NCBI GenBank assembly: GCA_948579315.1
Contig: CAPAOL010000012.1
Span: 11,775 to 75,774, forward strand
Reading direction: 5' to 3'
DNA: 64,000 bases
DNA from: an uncultured Phocaeicola sp.
Lineage (GTDB): Bacteria; Bacteroidota; Bacteroidia; Bacteroidales; Bacteroidaceae
Within the stretch, counting starts at the first letter, position 1. Each line of letters begins with the position of its first letter. The notes below the pieces were generated by a model. That model ran no database searches. It saw only the letters and a list, made by a program, of their open reading frames with translations, and was not told the origin of the DNA. Positions 26,858 through 34,516 of this stretch are shown in pieces. A program made the translations under genes and the position numbers.

Positions 26858-28729
26858 ATGGATTTTAAGTACGACGTTATTGTAATAGGCGCCGGACACG
26901 CAGGCTGTGAAGCAGCCGCGGCCGCAGCCAACATGGGTTCGAAGACCTGCCTGATTACCATGGATATGAACAAAATCGGGCAAATGAGTTGTAACCCTGC
27001 CGTAGGTGGCATCGCCAAGGGACAAATCGTAAGAGAGATAGACGCATTAGGTGGCTACATGGGACTGGTTACAGACCGTACAGCCATACAGTTCCGTATG
27101 CTCAACCGCTCCAAAGGTCCCGCTATGTGGAGCCCCCGCGCCCAATGTGACCGCGGCAAGTTTATCTGGGCATGGCGCGAGATTCTGGAGAATACTCCCA
27201 ATCTGCACATTTGGCAAGATACCGTAGAAGAACTAATCGTGGAAAACGGCGAAGCGACTGGAGTCATGACTTGCTGGGGAGTGACTTTCCATGCTAAATG
27301 TATCGTGCTCACCGCAGGAACCTTCCTGAACGGGCTGATGCACATCGGGCATAAACAACTGGCAGGAGGACGCATGGCTGAACCTGCCTCCTACCATCTG
27401 ACCGAATCAATCACCCGCCACGGAATCACCGCCGGACGCATGAAGACCGGTACGCCTGTCCGCATAGACGGGCGCAGCGTACACTACGACCTGATGGAAA
27501 CACAGGACGGAGAAAACGACTTCCATCGCTTTTCGTTCATGAGCGAACCGCGCAAACTGAAACAACTGCAATGCTGGACCTGCTTTACCAACGAAGAGGT
27601 ACACGAGATACTACGGAAAGGTCTGCCCGACTCTCCCCTTTTCAACGGACAAATCCAAAGCATCGGACCGCGTTATTGTCCCAGTATAGAAACCAAAATC
27701 GTAACCTTCCCCGACAAGCCGCAACATCAGCTTTTCCTGGAACCCGAAGGAGAAACCACACAGGAACTTTACCTGAACGGGTTCTCTTCTTCACTGCCCA
27801 TGGACATACAGTTGGCGGCATTAAAGAAAGTACCCGCATTTAAGGACTTGGTAGTCTATCGTCCGGGATACGCCATCGAATATGATTACTTCGACCCCAC
27901 CCAACTGAAACATACGTTGGAATCGAAAATAATCAAGAACCTGTTCCTTGCCGGACAAGTAAACGGAACTACCGGTTACGAAGAAGCAGGCGGACAGGGA
28001 ATCATTGCCGGCATCAACGCACACATCAATTGCCACGGTGGCGAACCGTTCACACTGGGACGGGACGAGGCCTACATCGGTGTCTTGATTGACGATCTGG
28101 TTACAAAAGGTGTGGACGAACCTTATCGTATGTTCACCTCCCGTGCCGAATACCGCATCCTGCTCCGACAAGACGATGCAGATATGCGCCTTACCGAACG
28201 CGCCTACAAGCTGGGACTGGTAAAACAAGACCGTTACGAACATCTTTGCAGCAAACGGGAAGCCGTGAACCAAATCATCGACTTTGCCAAAACCTTCTCC
28301 ATCAAAGCCGCATTAATCAATGATGCTTTGGAAAGTTTGGGTACTGCCCGTCTGACACACGGCTGCAAACTAATCGACCTGCTGAACCGTCCGCAGATTA
28401 CCATCGAAAATATAGCCGGCCACATTCCGGCTTTCAAAGCCATGCTGGACCAAATTACCGACCGTAAAGAAGAAGTGATTGAAGCTGCCGAAGTGCTGAT
28501 CAAATACCAGGGATACATTGACCGCGAACGAATGATCGCCGACAAGATACATCGTCTGGAAGCCATCCGCATCAAAGGCAAGTTCGATTACAACTCATTG
28601 AATTCGCTCTCTACCGAAGCCCGGCAGAAACTGATGAAGATAGATCCCGAAACTTTGGCCCAAGCCAGCCGCATACCGGGTATCTCTCCTAGCGACATCA
28701 ATGTCTTACTAGTCCTGCTGGGACGGTGA
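26858..28729 (+). CDS. mnmG: tRNA U34 5-carboxymethylaminomethyl modification enzyme MnmG
   Basis: The 623-residue protein starts MDFKYDVIVIGAGHAGCEAA with the FAD-binding GxGxxG motif, and has the second FAD-site motif GGQGIIAGINA (about 382-392) and the helical C-terminal tRNA-binding domain. With MnmE it adds the carboxymethylaminomethyl group to wobble uridine of several tRNAs. The start is set by the flavoprotein N-terminus and a -7 element TAATTTTG at 26826-26833, which excludes starts further upstream. Normal length. Confidence 0.95.
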   Translation: MDFKYDVIVIGAGHAGCEAAAAAANMGSKTCLITMDMNKIGQMSCNPAVGGIAKGQIVREIDALGGYMGLVTDRTAIQFRMLNRSKGPAMWSPRAQCDRGKFIWAWREILENTPNLHIWQDTVEELIVENGEATGVMTCWGVTFHAKCIVLTAGTFLNGLMHIGHKQLAGGRMAEPASYHLTESITRHGITAGRMKTGTPVRIDGRSVHYDLMETQDGENDFHRFSFMSEPRKLKQLQCWTCFTNEEVHEILRKGLPDSPLFNGQIQSIGPRYCPSIETKIVTFPDKPQHQLFLEPEGETTQELYLNGFSSSLPMDIQLAALKKVPAFKDLVVYRPGYAIEYDYFDPTQLKHTLESKIIKNLFLAGQVNGTTGYEEAGGQGIIAGINAHINCHGGEPFTLGRDEAYIGVLIDDLVTKGVDEPYRMFTSRAEYRILLRQDDADMRLTERAYKLGLVKQDRYEHLCSKREAVNQIIDFAKTFSIKAALINDALESLGTARLTHGCKLIDLLNRPQITIENIAGHIPAFKAMLDQITDRKEEVIEAAEVLIKYQGYIDRERMIADKIHRLEAIRIKGKFDYNSLNSLSTEARQKLMKIDPETLAQASRIPGISPSDINVLLVLLGR

Positions 28730-28788
28730 AACAAGGTATGTTTCACGTGAAACAAGTAATTTAATAGACTAACAATAAAATACTGGTT

Positions 28789-29313
28789 ATGAGCAAAGAA
28801 ACGCTTAAAGCAAACTTAAGAGAAATTCCAGATTTCCCCATTCCGGGAATTCTGTTTTACGATGTGACAACCCTGTTCAAAAACCCCGAATGCTTGCAGG
28901 AAATACTAGATACTCTATACGAGATGTACAAGGACAAAGGCATCACCAAAGTAGTAGGTATTGAATCGCGTGGCTTCATTATGGGTGGTGCGCTGGCGGC
29001 ACGGTTAGGTGCCGGATTCGTGATGGCACGCAAGCCGGGCAAACTTCCCGCAGAAGTAGTAGAGGAAACATACGCAAAAGAGTATGGAACCGACACCATT
29101 CAGATACATAAAGACGCCATCGATGAGAACGACGTGGTTCTGCTGCACGATGATTTATTGGCTACCGGCGGAACCATGGCGGCCACTCATCGCTTGGTAC
29201 AAAGATGTGGCGCCAAAAAGATTTTCATCAATTTCATTATCGAACTGGGAGGTCTGAACGGCAGAAAGGCATTCCCCGAAGATATCACGGTGGATACACT
29301 GCTTACTTTATAG
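28789..29313 (+). CDS. apt: Adenine phosphoribosyltransferase
   Basis: The 174-residue enzyme converts adenine and PRPP to AMP. It shows the PRPP-binding motif VVLLHDDLLATGGTMAATH (about 117-135) and the adenine-site stretch ESRGFIMGGALAARLGAG (about 59-76). It starts 59 bp after mnmG and may be co-transcribed with it. Full length and intact. Confidence 0.95.
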   Translation: MSKETLKANLREIPDFPIPGILFYDVTTLFKNPECLQEILDTLYEMYKDKGITKVVGIESRGFIMGGALAARLGAGFVMARKPGKLPAEVVEETYAKEYGTDTIQIHKDAIDENDVVLLHDDLLATGGTMAATHRLVQRCGAKKIFINFIIELGGLNGRKAFPEDITVDTLLTL

Positions 29314-29421
29314 TGTCACACAACATGTCCATCAAAACGGGCCCCATCATCGTTCACAATAAAAAGAGATCTATGGAATGAGATGGACGATGAAACCGAA
29401 AGATATATATCTTCAGGCTGT

Positions 29422-29513
29422 AAGATATATAATGTTACAGCTTGAAGATATATAATGTTACAGCTTGAAGATATATAATGTTACAACCGAAAGATATAGG
29501 ATGTTGCGGCTGC
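29422..29513. repeat. 23-bp minisatellite, about four units
   Basis: Units starting at 29422, 29445, 29468 and 29491 read AAGATATATAATGTTACAGC followed by TTG; the first two are identical, the third differs in its last bases and the fourth is more diverged. A related partial unit with an inverted end lies just upstream (29389-29421). It fills the apt-uvrC gap and contains no gene. Confidence 0.85.
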
Positions 29514-29519
29514 AACATC
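29500..29519 (+). terminator. Small hairpin at the end of the minisatellite
   Basis: GATGTTGC and GCAACATC form a perfect 8-bp stem around GGCT. No T tract follows, so it is a hairpin of unknown role, possibly a weak terminator or processing site between apt and uvrC. Confidence 0.35.
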
Positions 29520-29565
29520 AACTCAAGAAACAGTTCTGCCAACCGGCAATATTCAATAAGCATGT

Positions 29566-31386
29566 ATGGAAAAAGAAGAGATTACAACCAATGATTATCT
29601 GAAAGGAATTGTACTAAACCTGCCCGACAGCCCCGGCATTTACCAATACTTGAACTCCGAAGGAACCATTATCTACGTTGGAAAGGCAAAAAACCTGAAG
29701 CGCAGAGTCTCTTCTTATTTTAATAGAGAACACCCCAACGGCAAGACACGATTACTGGTCAGCAAAATTGCAGATATCCGTTATATCGTGGTAAAAACAG
29801 AAGAAGACGCTCTTTTACTCGAAAACAACCTGATAAAGAAATACAAGCCACGTTACAATGTATTGCTGAAAGATGACAAGACTTACCCCTCTATTTGTGT
29901 AAGCAACGAATATTTCCCACGTATCTTCAAAACCCGGCAAGTCATCCGCAACGGGTCCTCTTATTATGGTCCGTACAGCCACATGCCCTCCATGCTTGCC
30001 GTGATGGACTTGATCAAAAAGCTCTACCCCATCCGTACCTGCAAACTCAATCTAAGTCCCGAAAACATTCGCGCCGGCAAGTTCAACGTATGTCTGGAAT
30101 ATCACATAAAGAACTGCAAAGGGCCCTGCATCGGGCAGCAGTCACACGAGGAATACATGAAGAATATCGGTGAAATCAAAAATATTCTGAAAGGAGATAC
30201 CCAGATTGTAAGTGACCTGCTGATGGAAGAGATGCAAGCGCTTGCTGCCGAAATGAAATTTGAGGAAGCACAGAAAATAAAAGAGAAATATGACTTGATA
30301 GAAAACTATCGTTCCAAGAGCGAAGTCGTTAATTCCATCATTCATAATGTGGATGTGTTCTCCATTGAAATGGAAGAAAATTCAGCCTATATCAACTATC
30401 TGCATATCACAAACGGATGCATCAACCAAGCCTTCACCTTCGAATACAAGAAACGTCTGAACGAAACGAAAGAAGAACTTCTACAATTGGGCATTATTGA
30501 GATGCGTGAACGATATAAGAGCACTTCCCGCGAAATCATCGTACCTTTTGAACTGGATATGGAGATGAACAATGTATCCTTTACCGTTCCCCAACGAGGA
30601 GAAAAGAAGCATTTGCTGGATCTTTCCGTAATGAACGTGAAACAGTATAAAGTGGACCGCTTGAAACAGGCGGAAAAGTTGAATCCTGAACAAAGAAGCG
30701 TCCGTCTGATGAAAGAAATCCAGGAGCAGCTGCACATGAAAAAACTACCGAACCACATCGAATGTTTCGATAATTCCAATATTCAAGGCTCGGACGCGGT
30801 GGCCGCCTGCGTCGTTTTCAAAAAGGCGAAACCAAGCAAGAAGGAGTACCGGAAATACATCATCAAGACTGTGACCGGACCCGACGATTACGCCTCGATG
30901 AAAGAGGTGGTACGCCGCCGGTATAGCCGTGCCATAGAGGAAGGTTCCCCCTTGCCCGACCTCATCATTACCGACGGTGGAAAGGGGCAAATGGAAGTGG
31001 TGAGAGAAGTGATAGAGGACGAACTTCATCTGGATATCCCCATAGCCGGACTGGCCAAAGACCGCAAGCACCGTACCTCGGAATTGTTATACGGATTCCC
31101 TCCGCTGACCATCGGTGTGAAGCAAAGCACTCCCTTGTTCCATCTGTTGGAAAACATACAGAACGAGGTACACCGCTTCGCCATCACCTTCCACCGGGAC
31201 AAACGAAGCAAGAGTCAGGTGGCGTCCGCTTTGGACAATATCAAGGGAATAGGCGAAAAAAGAAAGACCGCCCTGCTGAAAACATTCAAAAGCGTCAGCC
31301 GCATCAGGCAAGCCTCACTGGAAGAGATTGCAGCCGTGGTAGGTGAAGCAGCCGCTAAAAATATCAAAGAAAATCTCACAGAATAA
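29566..31386 (+). CDS. uvrC: Excinuclease ABC subunit C
   Basis: The 606-residue nuclease has the GIY-YIG domain (SPGIYQYLNSEGTIIYVGKA, about 19-38), the UVR helix that contacts UvrB (AAEMKFEEAQKIKEKYDLIE, about 226-245), an RNase H-like endonuclease domain (about 390-540; ECFDNSNIQGSDAVAACVVF) and C-terminal helix-hairpin-helix motifs (IKGIGEKRKTALLK). It makes the two incisions in nucleotide excision repair. Complete and of normal length. Confidence 0.95.
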   Translation: MEKEEITTNDYLKGIVLNLPDSPGIYQYLNSEGTIIYVGKAKNLKRRVSSYFNREHPNGKTRLLVSKIADIRYIVVKTEEDALLLENNLIKKYKPRYNVLLKDDKTYPSICVSNEYFPRIFKTRQVIRNGSSYYGPYSHMPSMLAVMDLIKKLYPIRTCKLNLSPENIRAGKFNVCLEYHIKNCKGPCIGQQSHEEYMKNIGEIKNILKGDTQIVSDLLMEEMQALAAEMKFEEAQKIKEKYDLIENYRSKSEVVNSIIHNVDVFSIEMEENSAYINYLHITNGCINQAFTFEYKKRLNETKEELLQLGIIEMRERYKSTSREIIVPFELDMEMNNVSFTVPQRGEKKHLLDLSVMNVKQYKVDRLKQAEKLNPEQRSVRLMKEIQEQLHMKKLPNHIECFDNSNIQGSDAVAACVVFKKAKPSKKEYRKYIIKTVTGPDDYASMKEVVRRRYSRAIEEGSPLPDLIITDGGKGQMEVVREVIEDELHLDIPIAGLAKDRKHRTSELLYGFPPLTIGVKQSTPLFHLLENIQNEVHRFAITFHRDKRSKSQVASALDNIKGIGEKRKTALLKTFKSVSRIRQASLEEIAAVVGEAAAKNIKENLTE

Positions 31387-31543
31387 AAGGGATTTCCTAC
31401 CTTTGCATACATCTACTACAGGGACATGCTCTGCCTCGTATCGGTCCAGGCAAGAAGCCGGCAACATATTGTCCATTGTAGAAGCGGAAACATTACCGAT
31501 AAACAACTAGAATTTTTCTAACAAGAAATTAAAGAATATAAAT

Positions 31544-31996
31544 ATGAGAGTAGTTATTCAACGAGTAAGCCACGCCTCTGTTACCATAGAAGGCGTATGC
31601 AAATCGGCGATAAAAGAAGGATTCATGATATTGGTTGGCATTGAAGAAGCTGATACACAAGAAGATGCCGACTGGTTATGCAAAAAAATAATAGGATTGA
31701 GAGTCTTCGACGATGAAAATGGAGTCATGAATAAATCTATCCTAGAGGTAGGAGGCAACATATTGGTGATCAGCCAATTCACACTACACGCATCTACAAA
31801 AAAAGGCAACCGTCCCTCCTATATCCGTGCTGCAAAGCACGATGTAGCCATCCCCCTCTACAATTATTTCTGCCAAGAACTGAGCATCGGTCTGGGCAAA
31901 GAAGTAGGAACCGGAGAATTCGGAGCAGACATGAAAGTTGAACTTCTGAACAACGGTCCTGTTACTATATGTATGGACACCAAAAACAAGGAATAA
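31544..31996 (+). CDS. dtd: D-aminoacyl-tRNA deacylase
   Basis: The 150-residue protein hydrolyses D-aminoacyl-tRNAs, preventing D-amino acid misincorporation. It has the two family motifs: SQFTLHAST (about 77-85) and NNGPVTI with the Gly-cisPro pair (about 137-143). A -7 element TACCTTTG at 31398-31405 implies a leader of about 130 bases. The stop codon overlaps the next start by one base (TAATG), so translation is coupled. Confidence 0.93.
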   Translation: MRVVIQRVSHASVTIEGVCKSAIKEGFMILVGIEEADTQEDADWLCKKIIGLRVFDDENGVMNKSILEVGGNILVISQFTLHASTKKGNRPSYIRAAKHDVAIPLYNYFCQELSIGLGKEVGTGEFGADMKVELLNNGPVTICMDTKNKE

Positions 31997-32316
31997 TGAC
32001 ACTGGAAGAAGCACAAAAAGAAGTGGACCGCTGGATTAAAACGTATGGTGTACGTTACTTCAGCGAACTGACCAATATGGTCGTTCTGACCGAGGAAGTA
32101 GGCGAACTGGCACGTGTGATGGCACGCAAATACGGAGATCAGTCTTTCAAGCAAGGAGAGAAAGACAACCTTGCCGATGAAATGGCAGATGTACTGTGGG
32201 TCCTTATCTGTCTGGCCAACCAGACCGGAGTAAACCTGACCGAAGCCTTCCGTCAAAACTTGGAGAAGAAAACAAATAGAGATAAAGACAGACATAAAAA
32301 CAATCCCAAATTATAA
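31996..32316 (+). CDS. MazG-like nucleotide pyrophosphohydrolase
   Basis: The 106-residue protein is one MazG/dUTPase-type all-alpha domain with the metal-binding EEVGEL motif (about 33-38) and a downstream DEMADVLW (about 63-70). It probably hydrolyses non-canonical nucleoside triphosphates to monophosphates. The start overlaps the dtd stop by one base; deoC follows 6 bp after it, so dtd, this gene and deoC form a tight operon of quality-control and nucleotide salvage enzymes. Confidence 0.87.
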   Translation: MTLEEAQKEVDRWIKTYGVRYFSELTNMVVLTEEVGELARVMARKYGDQSFKQGEKDNLADEMADVLWVLICLANQTGVNLTEAFRQNLEKKTNRDKDRHKNNPKL

Positions 32317-32322
32317 AGAATT

Positions 32323-33270
32323 ATGGAACATAATCACGAATTCGAAGGTGGACATGAACATCGTCATGACCACGATCATGGACCTGAGCACAGCAAGTAC
32401 GAAGAAGCACTTGCCAAGTATAACATCCGTTTGCACGATGAGGATGTAAAAGCGAAAACTGCCCTACTCATCGAAAAACATGTAGCAGAAAACAATACAC
32501 CGGATGTAAAGAAATTCCTGTTCCATTGCATTGACCTAACCACTTTAAAGTGTACTGATTCAGATGAAAGTGTAATGAAATTCACCGGAAAAGTAAATGA
32601 ATTTGTTGACAAGTACCCCGATCTGGACAATGTAGCCGCAATCTGTGTATATCCTAATATGGCAGAAGTAGTCAACGACACCTTGGAAGCAGATCATGTA
32701 AACATAGCCTGTGTATCGGGCGGTTTTCCCTCCTCGCAAACCTTTACCGAAGTAAAGGTAGCCGAAACAGCCATGGCTCTCCATACCGGAGCCGATGAGA
32801 TAGATATCGTTATCCCGGTAGGCAAGTTCCTGAGTGGGGATTACGAAGGAATGTGTGATGAAATAGAAGAATTAAAAGCTGTATGTGGTGAGCATCACCT
32901 GAAAGTGATCTTGGAAACCGGAGCACTGGGAAGCGCATCCAACATCAAAAAAGCGTCCATTCTATCGATGTATTCCGGAGCCGATTTCATCAAAACCTCT
33001 ACCGGAAAGGAAAACCCCGCCGCTACTCCTGAAGCTGCCTTGGTGATGTGCGAGGCTATCAAAGAATACTATATGACAACAGGCCGCAAAGTAGGATTCA
33101 AACCCGCCGGAGGAATTAATACCGTACACGATGCTTTGGTTTACTATACCATTGTAAAAGAAGTGTTAGGTGAAGAATGGCTGACAAACGAGTTATTCCG
33201 CTTAGGAACAAGCCGCCTGGCCAATCTGCTTCTCTCAGAAATTGTAGGCCAAGAAACCAAGTTCTTCTAA
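32323..33270 (+). CDS. deoC: Deoxyribose-phosphate aldolase with a histidine-rich N-terminal extension
   Basis: The 315-residue protein contains the DeoC TIM barrel from about residue 50 with the Schiff-base lysine in GADFIKTSTGK (about 222-232) and the proton-relay Lys in GFKPAGGI. It splits 2-deoxyribose 5-phosphate into glyceraldehyde 3-phosphate and acetaldehyde. The first 23 residues contain eight histidines (HNHEFEGGHEHRHDHDHG), a metal-binding-like tail absent from E. coli DeoC. It ends the dtd operon; a long hairpin follows. Confidence 0.92.
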   Translation: MEHNHEFEGGHEHRHDHDHGPEHSKYEEALAKYNIRLHDEDVKAKTALLIEKHVAENNTPDVKKFLFHCIDLTTLKCTDSDESVMKFTGKVNEFVDKYPDLDNVAAICVYPNMAEVVNDTLEADHVNIACVSGGFPSSQTFTEVKVAETAMALHTGADEIDIVIPVGKFLSGDYEGMCDEIEELKAVCGEHHLKVILETGALGSASNIKKASILSMYSGADFIKTSTGKENPAATPEAALVMCEAIKEYYMTTGRKVGFKPAGGINTVHDALVYYTIVKEVLGEEWLTNELFRLGTSRLANLLLSEIVGQETKFF

Positions 33271-33366
33271 ACAAAGAACTGTTTCACTATTTAAATAACA
33301 ACCACATTTAAAGTGACCGGAATGAGCCTTATCTATTCCGGTTATTTTAAACTACCAAAGAAAGGC

Positions 33367-33432
33367 GTACCTCAAAAAGTTCGGGCGTGGTCCTTATTGT
33401 ATAAAGGACCACGCCCGAACTTTTTGAGGTAC
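33367..33432. terminator. 29-bp perfect hairpin between convergent genes
   Basis: Bases 33367-33395 (GTACCTCAAAAAGTTCGGGC onward) are exactly complementary to 33404-33432, leaving an 8-base loop. It sits between deoC (plus) and the polyprenyl synthase gene (minus) and offers T-rich ends on both sides, so it may terminate both. The stem is far longer than needed for termination. Confidence 0.75.
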
Positions 33433-33450
33433 ATATCTTCAACAATCGTA

Positions 33451-34425
33451 CTATTTATCTCTTTCAATCACATAATCAATATAAGCAGTCAAAGCATCTT
33501 TTACAGCTTGACCGGCTGATTGTGGAAGTAAAGCCAACGCTTTATTACGATAATCCACCATTGCCTGCCTGGCATACTCTATCCCTCCCTTCACCTTAGT
33601 ATATTCGATGAAACGGGCAATATCTTCATCCGAAGCGTCTAATGCCCGGATGCGTAGCGCCAGTTTCCGCATCTCCTCATCATCAAACATATTCAACACA
33701 TACAAAGCCGGCAATGTCAGCTTCCCTTCACGCATATCGTTCCCGGTAGGTTTACCTATCTCATCAGAAGAATAATAGTCGAAAATATCATCCTTTATCT
33801 GGAAAGCAATACCAATCATTTCGCCAAACAGACGAGCATTTTTCACCATTTCATCGGATGCATGCACCGAAATAGCCCCCGCTTCCGCACTGGCAGTAAA
33901 CAATGCAGCCGTCTTTTTACGAATGACATCATAATACACTTCTTCCGAGAACTCAGAAGCATTAATATTCGCCAATTGAATAATCTCGCCTTCAGATAAG
34001 TTCTGTCCCAAACAAGCCACCAAATCTACAATTGTAATCTCGCGGGTCATGGCAGAATGCTTCAGGCTGGTTGCCAGCATATAGTCGCCTACCAGAACCG
34101 ACACCTTATTATTATAGATAGCATTTACCGAAGACTGCCCACGGCGCTTGTCACTCTCATCCACCACATCATCGTGCACCAGGCTGGCCGTATGGAGCAA
34201 CTCCAATGAAAGAGCCGCATGAAGCGTAGAATCATTGATTTCACCGAATAATTTAGCAATCAACAACGCCAATATGGGACGCATCATCTTGCCATTTCTC
34301 TGCTTAATATAGGATAACACCTCACTAAGTAAAGAATTGGAACTTTGGAGCGAAGAGTCAAACAACCTTCTAAATTCCTCAAACTCCTTGTCAATAGGCA
34401 ATTTGATTTGCTGTAATTTGTCCAT
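33451..34425 (-). CDS. Polyprenyl diphosphate synthase
   Basis: The 324-residue enzyme is a trans-isoprenyl diphosphate synthase with both aspartate motifs: DDVVD in LVHDDVVDESDKRRGQ (about 84-88) and DDIFD in IKDDIFDYYSSDEIGKP (about 210-214). It condenses isopentenyl diphosphate units on an allylic primer; length suggests a medium- or long-chain product such as the side chain of menaquinone. The ATG at 34425 (MDKLQQIKLP) is preferred to a GTG at 34443. It is divergent from polA. Confidence 0.88.
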   Translation of the reverse strand: MDKLQQIKLPIDKEFEEFRRLFDSSLQSSNSLLSEVLSYIKQRNGKMMRPILALLIAKLFGEINDSTLHAALSLELLHTASLVHDDVVDESDKRRGQSSVNAIYNNKVSVLVGDYMLATSLKHSAMTREITIVDLVACLGQNLSEGEIIQLANINASEFSEEVYYDVIRKKTAALFTASAEAGAISVHASDEMVKNARLFGEMIGIAFQIKDDIFDYYSSDEIGKPTGNDMREGKLTLPALYVLNMFDDEEMRKLALRIRALDASDEDIARFIEYTKVKGGIEYARQAMVDYRNKALALLPQSAGQAVKDALTAYIDYVIERDK

Positions 34426-34516
34426 GCAGGTTAATTTGTGCACAAAAGTAGTAATAAAAGACGGAATACGGTATTTTTTTGTACTTTTACAATGAAAAAA
34501 CTAAAGATTTTTAAGA

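Noticed and set aside
29360..29376. AAGAGATCTAT near the apt-uvrC gap, matching a half of the switch sites; a similar ACAATAAAAAGAGATC occurs near 18.0 kb.
   Set aside because: Only a half-site is present; the other half of the palindrome and a paired inverted copy are missing, so these are not taken as recombination sites.
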